DNA from: Auricularia sp. M13
Lineage: Eukaryota; Basidiomycota; Agaricomycetes; Auriculariales; Auriculariaceae
DNA length: 64,000 nucleotides
Direction of reading: 5' to 3'
Assembly: GCA_037042915.1 (NCBI GenBank)
Contig: CM073204.1
Span: 806,001 to 870,000, forward strand
Part shown: one piece after another, positions 10,780 through 18,807 of the stretch
Numbering within the stretch: the stretch's first letter is position 1
How the letters are laid out: the number at the start of each line of letters is the position of its first letter
Translations under genes and position numbers: made by a program
The notes under the pieces: generated by a model
Databases searched by the model: none
Told to the model about the DNA's origin: nothing
Seen by the model: only the letters and a program-made list of their open reading frames with translations

Positions 10780-13287
10780 CTATTCCGTCTTGGCAAGCGC
10801 TGCCACCGTCCGCATGTCGTGGCTCTTTGATGCCGCGGCGGCTGGCGTCTGCATCTTGGCTACTGATTTGGTGACCGTTGGAGCCTGCATCTTTACGACA
10901 GATTTGCTGACGGCGAACTCGCTGTCCAATAGGCTGAACGCGTGTCCATGAATGGTCAACGACCCGGCGCCGCTGAAATCCAATACTGCTTTGGCATGCC
11001 AAAGAAACGGGAGTCCAAGGATTACGTCGAACCTATCGACATTGGCGATATCGAAATATTTGTTCTTTATACTGACATCTCCAACGCGAATATCGGCTCG
11101 AACCCCATGGTTGATCTTTGATCTGCTGCCAATGCAAGCCATTTGCAATGCTACCGGTGCGTCCAATTTGAATGTCTTTACCCCAGCGACTTGTGCGAAT
11201 TCAGATGAGATGATGTCCGTATCAGTGCCAGTGTCGATCAACGTGTACGCCTTGAGATTGCCGACGCGAATGAATCCTTCGAAGAACCGTCTGGATACCG
11301 CAGCCCGCTTAGGCTGCGGCTCAGTGTCCTTCGACTCTCGGCTAGAGAGCTGGTATCGTGTCTCTTCCTTCTTGTGCAATTTCTTTGCTTGCGCGGCCGC
11401 CGATACGACCCCGTCATCAGCTTGAGTAACCCAGGCCATTTTCGACCAAGCCACTCGTTCTGCGGACTCCTCTTCATCTGCGACTAGCCAGTTGCTTGTG
11501 TCAGGATCATCGAAATCCTGGGCGTCGACCTCCAAGCCGGCGTATTCATCATTCGCTACTGCCTGCTCATCTGTTGCTGAGACCTGCGGTTCGTCCAACT
11601 CCAGTTCAACCGCAGCTGCATTGCCACGGCGCTGTCCACCTTCGTTAGTGGCTGCAGACGATCGTCCAGAGTCCTGGCGCCATCCCTCAGCCCTTGCGCC
11701 GGACCCACTTGCTGGTTGCGATTGTGCCTTGTCGCCATCCCGCCGGTACCGCCCCTGATTCCAGTTATCACGCTGGAACCGGCTGCGGGGCGGGCGATTG
11801 TCCTCACGTGGTCGCTCCGATGGCGTAGAACCCAATGCCTTGCGCCTTGCTGCCGAGCTTTGAGCGGATGCTTCTACGTTTGCCGCCTTGATCACGAGCT
11901 CGTTCATCGTAGACTCTTCTGCATTGAACCCGTCACGCAACAGGACTTGTTTGAACGCTTCAGGGAGCGCCTTCATGAACTGACTACGCATGGCATAGTC
12001 TGATGGTGGCTCGACTAAATACTGAGCCGCGCGCACGAGATTGTTCTCCAATTCCGCGACACCTCCAGGTCCCAATCGCATGCTTTCGAATTCCTTCAAT
12101 GCGTGCGATTTAGCGGTGACGTGCACGAATCTTTGTCGTAGTCCGACGATGATCTGGTCCAGCTCCCATGGGGTGCGATCTCGTAGATTCACAGCCTTGC
12201 GTGTCAGGAACCAGGTCTTGGCAGGCCCTTGGAGCATAAGCGCCAGTATGTGCGACGCGCGCGCCAGTCCGGTGGCGTCCGTCAAACCAGAGGCTTCCAT
12301 GAACTCGTAGAACGAATTTAGGAAATCTTCGAGCTTGGCGAAATCATTTTCTCCGGAATATATGGGGCTCGTGACCTTGAGATTCAGCTTGACTGGATTG
12401 ACGTCGTCGGCATGCTCGTTTTCGAACGCATATAGGCGATAAAGTAATCTAGCGTCGAGCGGGTCCGCTTTCTCCATATTCTCAATCTGTGCCTCTGAGA
12501 ATCCCGGAGCTTCCATGAGGTTTTCACGGATGCGCATTGCCGGAACTGGTGTCCTGAATCTGGCTTCCTGTGCGGAACCCAGGCGAGAGGTCGTGGGCGT
12601 TGCTCGTCCCCCGGTAGCAGCTCGCGCTAATGGCCCAATCGGCGTGCTAAAGGACGGGCTCCTGACCGTGACTAGCTTGTTCGGCGTCTGCGGCCAGAGC
12701 GAGACAGGGGGCGCGGCGTCTGGGCTTTCCATCTTGAACTGAGGCTCTCCTCGTGAACCCTGATGCCCCAAACGACGAGATGTCTCGTTCCCTATCATTC
12801 TGAACGCGCGTTCTCGCCATTGGTCCACCGTCTCTCCTTCACGTTGTGGCACATCCATGTTACGCTGAGTTTCCAGAAACTGATCGCGGGTGAAACGGTA
12901 GCCACCCGCAATATACCAATCGCGGGGAATCGTCGTAAACGTCCCATTGAACGCCGCGGGCTCGGGCGCGTCCTCGGATGGTTTCTCCACCACTGCTTCT
13001 TCAGGCGCAGTCTCAGCTTCGACGGCCGCGGTAGTTTGACCCCTTCGCTTGAGTCCCATATCCTCAAAGCGATCTGCAAGTCTCTCAAGCGCCAACGCGG
13101 TCTTTGCGAACAATTCCGTAAGAAGTAGGCCTCGCTCTAGTGAGCGCTTGTCCAGTTCCGTTGCCATCCTGCCGAGTGCTCGCACTAGAAATTCCTCTTG
13201 AGGGTGCGTGCTCGCCGAGGCAGACTCCGTCAACAATTCCTGAATCTCGAGGCCAAAGTTGTCGGAGGTCTCATGCGTCTCCGACAT
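10780..13287 (-). CDS. Gag-aspartic protease polyprotein
   Basis: 835 codons from ATG 13287; the frame is open a little further up but without ATG. The N-terminal 270 residues are acidic and disordered. The Gag capsid core follows, with YSGENDFAKLEDFLNSFYEF, GPAKTWFL and the long helix ending LRQRFVHVTAKSHALKEFES, typical of the retrotransposon Gag family. A basic Arg/Asn/Gly region follows, but no CCHC zinc knuckle is seen, which is unusual for a gypsy Gag. The C-terminal part is a retropepsin-like protease with LIDTGTDTDIIS (catalytic DTG) and VILGLPFL. Pol lies in a different frame after the stop, so pol expression would need frameshifting or reinitiation. Confidence 0.9.
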   Translation of the reverse strand: MSETHETSDNFGLEIQELLTESASASTHPQEEFLVRALGRMATELDKRSLERGLLLTELFAKTALALERLADRFEDMGLKRRGQTTAAVEAETAPEEAVVEKPSEDAPEPAAFNGTFTTIPRDWYIAGGYRFTRDQFLETQRNMDVPQREGETVDQWRERAFRMIGNETSRRLGHQGSRGEPQFKMESPDAAPPVSLWPQTPNKLVTVRSPSFSTPIGPLARAATGGRATPTTSRLGSAQEARFRTPVPAMRIRENLMEAPGFSEAQIENMEKADPLDARLLYRLYAFENEHADDVNPVKLNLKVTSPIYSGENDFAKLEDFLNSFYEFMEASGLTDATGLARASHILALMLQGPAKTWFLTRKAVNLRDRTPWELDQIIVGLRQRFVHVTAKSHALKEFESMRLGPGGVAELENNLVRAAQYLVEPPSDYAMRSQFMKALPEAFKQVLLRDGFNAEESTMNELVIKAANVEASAQSSAARRKALGSTPSERPREDNRPPRSRFQRDNWNQGRYRRDGDKAQSQPASGSGARAEGWRQDSGRSSAATNEGGQRRGNAAAVELELDEPQVSATDEQAVANDEYAGLEVDAQDFDDPDTSNWLVADEEESAERVAWSKMAWVTQADDGVVSAAAQAKKLHKKEETRYQLSSRESKDTEPQPKRAAVSRRFFEGFIRVGNLKAYTLIDTGTDTDIISSEFAQVAGVKTFKLDAPVALQMACIGSRSKINHGVRADIRVGDVSIKNKYFDIANVDRFDVILGLPFLWHAKAVLDFSGAGSLTIHGHAFSLLDSEFAVSKSVVKMQAPTVTKSVAKMQTPAAAASKSHDMRTVAALAKTE

Positions 13288-13346
13288 GTCAATAACAAGC
13301 ACTTCCAATCCAGAGGATTGGAAGATCACAGGTGTGTGTAAAAAGA

Positions 13347-13532
13347 TGTAAGGCGTCCAAGTAGGGCGCCGCTCTCGCTCACACGCAAGTACACAGAAAC
13401 CGGCTTGTTAGGGACGGTAGTGTACAGGTGTAAAGAGATGGGGGCCGTGTGACTAGCGGACGGCCCTTTATATACTCTGATACTAGACTGGATACTAGCC
13501 CGCCGGAGGCGGGCCAAGGCGATCGCCTTGCA
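13347..13532 (-). repeat. 5' LTR with promoter
   Basis: 186 bp, identical to the 3' LTR. The sense-strand TATA box TATATAAAG lies at 13466-13474 and probably drives the element transcript. The LTR is very short for a gypsy element. Confidence 0.95.
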
Positions 13533-13537
13533 TCTAC
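13533..13537. repeat. Target site duplication TCTAC (right)
   Basis: Exact match of 5180-5184, directly abutting the CA end of the right LTR. Confidence 0.9.
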
Positions 13538-14244
13538 GCTCTGGACGCATTTCTGAGGCTTCAGCATCACCATGCGTCGGCGTTATCCCCGAGATCGAAC
13601 TTGGAGCGTCTGCAGGATATCTTCGCCGTATGGCAGGGCCAGAATTTCTTGCCGGATGGCGTCCCTTAGCTGTGGCGGACCGACGCACCCGAGGGCCTGC
13701 AGTGCGGGCGTTCGCTGGAATCGTGAGTCCATCGCCACGACTCCCCGCGACTGTCGATTCCGGAAGAGCGTTCCAGTGCCATGTTCTTACAGCACAAATT
13801 CGAAGCCTTCGAGCGCAGTGTATCTTGCGCAAATGCGCAGACGTACACAGATTATCACAGGCGTGAGGCGCCCTTGCTTTGTTGTTATCCCGGTCGCAGA
13901 AGTCCAGCAGCGTATCCTTTCCTATCGTTATTTCTCGCGTGGCGGTTCAAATGGTGGCACCAATATTATTGTTCCTCAATCGTGGCCAATGTTATTGTTC
14001 CTCGACACTATTAAAGCCGACGGCATCATTTCGCACGCAACATCCCACTTCCTGCCATCTACGAATTCTGTTATGCCCGTCGCTACAACGAGCAACAATG
14101 CATTCAAGCGGCCGCTGGCGGCACCGCGTAGGACTTGCATGAAGGTCATCAGCCTGCACCTCCCAATTTCCTATTGCTGACGCATTGCTCTACTAGATAT
14201 TATTCGATCCCCTAATTTTGCTCTGCATTTTCAGTCTGGTGATC
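13538..14244. other. Right flank of the LTR element, no clear gene
   Basis: On the minus strand a frame around 13605-13725 looks coding-like (DAIRQEILALPYGED), and a second frame at 13538-13573 continues in frame into the left flank if the element and one TSD copy are ignored. Near 14211-14234 a CTAAT followed by TTTCAG could be the end of an intron belonging to the next gene. Confidence 0.35.
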
Positions 14245-14958
14245 ATGGCGCTACTGTCGGGCTATAATGTCACCGCGGCTACAATCTTATCGCCGGTCCT
14301 TCACTCGGAAGATCACGCCTCGTTTCGGAACGGTGCTCGAGTTCTCCATACGCTCACATCGCCTTCTGTCCCGGTACCTTTTGCTGGTCTCTATCGATCA
14401 ACGTTCGAGAACGCCTATATCTCTTTGCTCGCGAGCGACAGCTTTGGGCCGTCCGTCCCCGAAGCTGCACTCGGCCTCTTATCAGATGATCGCGCAATGT
14501 GGTTCTTCAACCACACGCCGGGTGTCCTCACCGTCGCATTGCGAGCACCCGTCGTCGTCCAGACTATTCGCGTCATGGGCGATGCTTCCAAAAAGCCATG
14601 CCTACCGCGCGAAGTGAACGTCTGGGGACTTGTTGCGCCGCCAGACGCCCTTCGCATCAACCATCGCATGTTCACCTGGCCCGAGTTCCCTAGCCTGCTC
14701 CAGGAGACGCCGACGCTTGCTGTATCATGGTCAGAGAGCATCGTCGGGACAGCGCCTAAGGAAACGTGGATCCCTATCGGACAGTCCAACGAAATACCAC
14801 GTGCTACCGCGCACCACGACTTCGCAGTCACGCCCATCGTCACAAAAGAACGCATTTCAGTTCACGCCGTCGCTCTGGAGTTTAGGCGAAATTGGGGTGG
14901 AGACTACTTTTGCGTTGCTCGTGTTGGCCTCTACTCAAGCTCTCCCGTCGGCCCGTAA
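14245..14958 (+). CDS. SUN-domain-like protein
   Basis: From ATG 14245 the frame codes for 237 residues. The fold-level pattern fits a SUN (Sad1/UNC-84) domain: an opening LHSEDHASFRNGARVLH with TSPS; a middle VALRAPVVVQTIRVMGDA then PREVNVWGL (beta strands of the jelly roll); W-x-P-I-GQSNEI; and an end block ALEFRRNWGGDYFCVARVGL, matching the SUN signature N-x-G-x-x-x-x-T-C-x-x-R-x-x-V. SUN proteins bind KASH peptides at the nuclear envelope, though secreted or ER relatives exist in fungi. The frame continues upstream of the ATG with a hydrophobic stretch and an AG acceptor (TTTCAG, ending 14234), so an N-terminal exon with a membrane anchor is likely and the true start may be further left. 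Family assignment rests on pattern only. Confidence 0.6.
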   Translation: MALLSGYNVTAATILSPVLHSEDHASFRNGARVLHTLTSPSVPVPFAGLYRSTFENAYISLLASDSFGPSVPEAALGLLSDDRAMWFFNHTPGVLTVALRAPVVVQTIRVMGDASKKPCLPREVNVWGLVAPPDALRINHRMFTWPEFPSLLQETPTLAVSWSESIVGTAPKETWIPIGQSNEIPRATAHHDFAVTPIVTKERISVHAVALEFRRNWGGDYFCVARVGLYSSSPVGP

Positions 14959-15579
14959 TTGATAAGGGCGCCTGTAGTGTGCAATTATTCGGATATCCTC
15001 CCTTCCCCCCTTTGTCTCAGTTTTCTTGGCTCTCGATCAAGAGAAAATTAACTGTCTTTACGAAACTTTTGCAATCTAGATCACGCTCGTTTGCTCTTTT
15101 GATATCTCCGGGCCGTCTGTACCAACGAAAACATATTCAAATTGGGAATGACCACAGTGACACTAACCGCACTCGCGAAAAATAGCTGTGCAGCACGGAT
15201 TGATTCGCCGACAGTTACGCAGTGGGAACGCGCAACTGATGGTCAATGGTTCGCAGTTTGACAGGAATGTTCAAAAGTAACGGGTATTTAGTTAAGACCG
15301 AACACAAATACGGGCTCGTTTCCGCGGTCGCAAGCAATGAGGTGAATTTTGTGCCCTTCCTTCGCTTTGTGGTGATTGAGTCAGAGTGTGAGTGGGCGTG
15401 CCAGCTCTTTCGAGAAGGCATAGCGAAGATGAGGTTGGAACCCAAAACCAAGAGAAACCAACCGAATCCGAGAAGAAGCCCACACCACAAAAAGGTAGAT
15501 CATCAGCCCAGGGAGATGATAGATGTATGCATGCTCCACAGCCTGAGCGCGAGTGAACCTGCTACTACGACCCGTTGCA

Positions 15580-15945
15580 CCTACAGCAACGATGGCCGCG
15601 GGATAGTATTGCCAAGCATACACCGAGGGATCGTCATGCGTGTCCCAGCGCCGCCATGCGTGCGCGAAAGTCCGTCGAAGATAGAAGCCGCCATGCGTGC
15701 TTCCACCCCGAGGAGCGCAAGTACCAGGTACTGCGGCCCGCGGCCATGTGCCTACAGCTACGACAGCCGCGGGATGGTGCTGCCAAGCATACACCGAGGG
15801 ATCGCCATGCGTGTCCCAGCGCCGCCATGCGTGCGCGTAAGTCCGTCAAAATAGAAGCCGTCATGCGTGCTCCCACCCCAGGTCGCCATGCGTGCCCGGT
15901 AGACGTTGGGACCGCCATGCGTGCCCCTCATGCTGCCATGCATGC
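15580..15945. repeat. CATGCGTG-rich direct repeat
   Basis: A block of about 135 bp at 15580-15714 is repeated at about 15751-15882 with few changes (both contain GCCAAGCATACACCGAGGGA and GTGTCCCAGCGCCGCCATGC). The 8-mer CATGCGTG occurs eight times, at 15635, 15655, 15692, 15806, 15826, 15862, 15887 and 15916, ending in CATGCATGCATG. Frames are open on both strands through it but look like a by-product of the repeat. Confidence 0.85.
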
Positions 15946-17217
15946 ATGAATCAGACAGAAGCGTGACTCGTTGCGGCGAACCGCTCGTGTACACAGCATC
16001 GTCCTTGTCGACTCGTACGACGTCGCCGTCGTAGTCACCATCGCCTCTTTGCCCCCTGCACCCTTTTCCCTCTAACCCATGACAGCCCGACGCAGCGCCT
16101 AGTAGCCATCGGAGCTCATCAGAGGCGGCGACGACGGAGACAATGGACACGGTGATGGTCGCGTCTAGACTCTCGACCCAACAAGTGCATCTCCAGATAT
16201 GCCATGCGCGTTCGAGCCAAGCGTGTGCCGCAAAGAAACGAGGTGTATCACATCCGGCGCCTGGCGCGAGGCAGTAAAGGAGGAGGAGGCGGAGGCGGCG
16301 GTGGAGGCGGCGGCGGCGGAGCCGCCCGTTGCTCCGAACCCGCAGTAGAGCACGTGTAGACATGATAGCAATGCAAAGCGTGAGTCGGTAGAAGGCCTGG
16401 CTGGCTTAGAGACGAGTCGAACGCGTCTGTGTAGACCGAGGCTAGCTCAGCAACGCGGTCTGTGGCGGAATAGGGGTAACGCCAATCGTCTCGCGCCCCA
16501 GCACCAGCCCAGCACCAGCCAGCACCCCGTGTCGTCGAGATATCGAGCAGATGGCGTCCACCCGTAAGCACGAGAACCCGGAAGCAGACCCTCGTGCAAA
16601 AGAAACGACTTTGCTCTGCTGAGCGGTCGGAGCGGGCGGTCAACAAGCGGCAGCTTTTCCGAGTCCGCTCCGTGGCTCAAAACGCATTTCTCGTGTCTCT
16701 TCGACCGAGAAATTTCATAATATCGAAGAAGAAAAAGGTACGCCGAACGGACCCCAGACGACGAGCAGAGCTAACTTTCGCTCGCTCGCGACGCTCACTC
16801 GCGCTGAGAGTGCTGCATGGGCTGACAACAGAAAACAGGGCTCAATTACTCAGCAGTGTGCAGGAACGCGGGGGCAGGGAGTATCCATGCCAAGCTCAAG
16901 GTCCCAGGTTCTCGGACCGCAGGAATCAACGGCACTCCTGACTCAAAATCGCGGCCACGCGGCGTACGAGCGCGAAGTCGTCCGTGGTCGGCCCCTGCAA
17001 CAGCTGAGCAGGAAGGACAGTCCCGGGCACGCACCGACTCGACCATGTCGTGCAACCGCCCAGCCGCCCAGCGGTCACTTTTAGTATTTTACATGTGAGG
17101 TCAAATAGACACTCAGGCTTGGACGTGGTTATCGGGATTGCAGTTGCATCTCATTGCCACAATTTCAACTGGCGACAAGACGTCTTGTACAAGTCCCGCG
17201 ACGCGCCGTCACACGAC
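15946..17217. other. Intergenic around the GGC microsatellite
   Basis: No gene recognised. The last 200 bp include the 5' region of the following F-box gene; that frame is open further upstream, but without an ATG before 17218. Confidence 0.5.
16276..16326. repeat. GGA/GGC trinucleotide microsatellite
   Basis: About 50 bp of GGAGGAGGCGGAGGCGGCGG-type triplets. On the minus strand it reads as a run of proline codons in a frame with no other support. Confidence 0.85.
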
Positions 17218-18807
17218 ATGTCATTCGACCCGGTAGATCCCAACCGCTACGCCAGCGGCTCAGAGGCCGCATCCATCCTCGCGCGCGTGCAAATCGAGCA
17301 GGCAGATGTCGGCGTTGCGACCAAGCGCAGGGAGCACGCCCGCAAGTCGCTCCAGACGGCCGAGCAGCGCTTCCTAGAAGCCGAGGTCGCCTACAAGATG
17401 TACCAGGCGGCCAGGGAGCAGGCCATCGAATACGACCGCCAGGCTGCCGAGCAGCTCGATATATCCGCCGGCCGGCTGGCGCTGGCGAAGGCGCCGCTGC
17501 ATCCGGTCAGAAAGGCGCCGCTAGAGGTGCTGGGGCTCATCTTCGAATGCTGCATCGAGCTCTGCTGGCCATCTGCCTCTGGCTCGCCCTCAGACAAACG
17601 GCGCGACGTCCTGAACCGCCAGCGCCAGCCGTTTCTGCTAGCGGCCGTCTGTCGCCGCTGGAGGCACGCGTGCCATTCGTATGCGCTCATGTGGCGCACG
17701 CTCGACCTCCGACTAGACGACATTCTCCTGGACAATGTGCACTCGTGGATACGCTATGCCACCGCCGTGATCAGCCTCTCTGCGCACGTTCCCATGCACC
17801 TGCGCGTGTTCCGCGCGCGCCCGTCCATTGTCCCAGTCGATGGCCAGCTCGTCGACGCGCTGCTCCCCGTGATGCGCAGATGCAATTACCTCGTGTTCTG
17901 CGCAGCGACGCTCAGCGAGCCCGACGACCCGCTATTCATCCTGCTCTGCTGTGCGACTCCTCTCCTGCGCGGGCTCTACATCCGCGTCGGCTGCACCACG
18001 CCAGGCCCGGTGCAGCTCCTCCCCGACGCGCCGAAGCTGCACACCATCGACGCCAACTACGCCTTCACAAAGGTCAGCACGACGTTCCCGGGCGTGGAGA
18101 TCGTCTCGCTCGCCTCGTCCATAACGACGCACGACCTCCGGCGCGACGACATCACCGCGCTCCAAGCCGCTTGCCCGGCCCTCGAGGACCTCACGCTGCT
18201 CTACCCGGCCCTGGGACCCGCGGTGCGCACGAGCCCTGTGGTGCTCAAGATGCCCGTCCTGCGGATCAAATACTCCAAGCCCGCCTCGTCCGGCGACCTT
18301 CTCGCCTTCGCCGACCAGTTCTCCCTCCCGCGTATCCGCTCGCTACGGCTGTACGGCGACCCCGAGGGCAGCGCCGCCCGGGTGGCCTTCCTCGCGGCCG
18401 TCTTCCCGCAGTGGCGCACGCTCAGCAAGCTGACCATCAGCACCATCGCCGGCGCGGACATCGACGCGTTCTTTGCCGCGCTCGCCGACGCGCCCAACCT
18501 CGGCGCGCTTATCCTGCGCAAGGTCACCTTCACACACGGCACCCTGCATCGGCTCTGCGACGCCTTCGGCCGGCCCACGGCGGACGCCGCGGGCGCCTGG
18601 CTCTGCCCGCTGCTCAAAAACCTCGACCTCTTCGCCTGTGCGCTGTCCCCGGACTGCGCCACGGACGATTTCGTCGTCCTGGTGGCGCGCAGGTTGCGCG
18701 CAGCCGATAGTCCCGACGACCCGCGCCCGGCGCGGCTGCGCAGGTTGTATCTCCCGCAGGGATTTGATGAGCAGGTCAGTGCTCGCATTGCTGAACTATT
18801 TTCTTGA
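17218..18807 (+). CDS. F-box-like protein with N-terminal coiled coil
   Basis: A single exon of 529 codons from ATG 17218 (MSFDPVDPNRYASG). Residues about 20-90 form a helical, probably coiled-coil segment (KRREHARKSLQTAEQRFLEA). The F-box-like motif follows: HPVRKAPLEVLGLIFECCI, then FLLAAVCRRWRHACHSYALM and WRTLDL. The remaining 350 residues are LRR-like with many short L/I-rich strands (for example LPRIRSLRLYGDP, PNLGALILRKVTFTHG), ending CPLLKNLDLFACALS. This coiled-coil/F-box/LRR order is common in Agaricomycetes. It should act as an SCF ubiquitin-ligase receptor; the substrate is unknown. The frame stays open 56 codons upstream but without ATG. Confidence 0.9.
   Translation: MSFDPVDPNRYASGSEAASILARVQIEQADVGVATKRREHARKSLQTAEQRFLEAEVAYKMYQAAREQAIEYDRQAAEQLDISAGRLALAKAPLHPVRKAPLEVLGLIFECCIELCWPSASGSPSDKRRDVLNRQRQPFLLAAVCRRWRHACHSYALMWRTLDLRLDDILLDNVHSWIRYATAVISLSAHVPMHLRVFRARPSIVPVDGQLVDALLPVMRRCNYLVFCAATLSEPDDPLFILLCCATPLLRGLYIRVGCTTPGPVQLLPDAPKLHTIDANYAFTKVSTTFPGVEIVSLASSITTHDLRRDDITALQAACPALEDLTLLYPALGPAVRTSPVVLKMPVLRIKYSKPASSGDLLAFADQFSLPRIRSLRLYGDPEGSAARVAFLAAVFPQWRTLSKLTISTIAGADIDAFFAALADAPNLGALILRKVTFTHGTLHRLCDAFGRPTADAAGAWLCPLLKNLDLFACALSPDCATDDFVVLVARRLRAADSPDDPRPARLRRLYLPQGFDEQVSARIAELFS

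Larger units (their letters stand above)
5185..13532 (-). mobile_element. Complete Ty3/gypsy (chromovirus-type) LTR retrotransposon
   Basis: An 8348-bp element on the minus strand with 186-bp terminal LTRs that are identical by eye, both TG...CA, and a 5-bp target duplication TCTAC (5180-5184 and 13533-13537). Order along its sense strand: 5' LTR (13347-13532), Gag-aspartic protease ORF, reverse transcriptase, RNase H, integrase with an HHCC finger and a C-terminal chromodomain-like segment, a third ORF of 609 codons, polypurine tract, 3' LTR (5185-5370). The RT-RH-IN order places it in Ty3/gypsy. Pol is not in one frame: at least two shifts are visible (near 10520-10560 and near 9705), plus a Gag-to-pol frame change. 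Identical LTRs mean a recent insertion, so either pol decayed very recently, it was copied in trans, or the indels are sequencing errors. Confidence 0.95.

Noticed and set aside
15580-15945. CATGCGTG array as a CRISPR
   Set aside because: Spacing is irregular, the repeated 8-mer is too short, the host is eukaryotic and the spacers themselves are duplicated.
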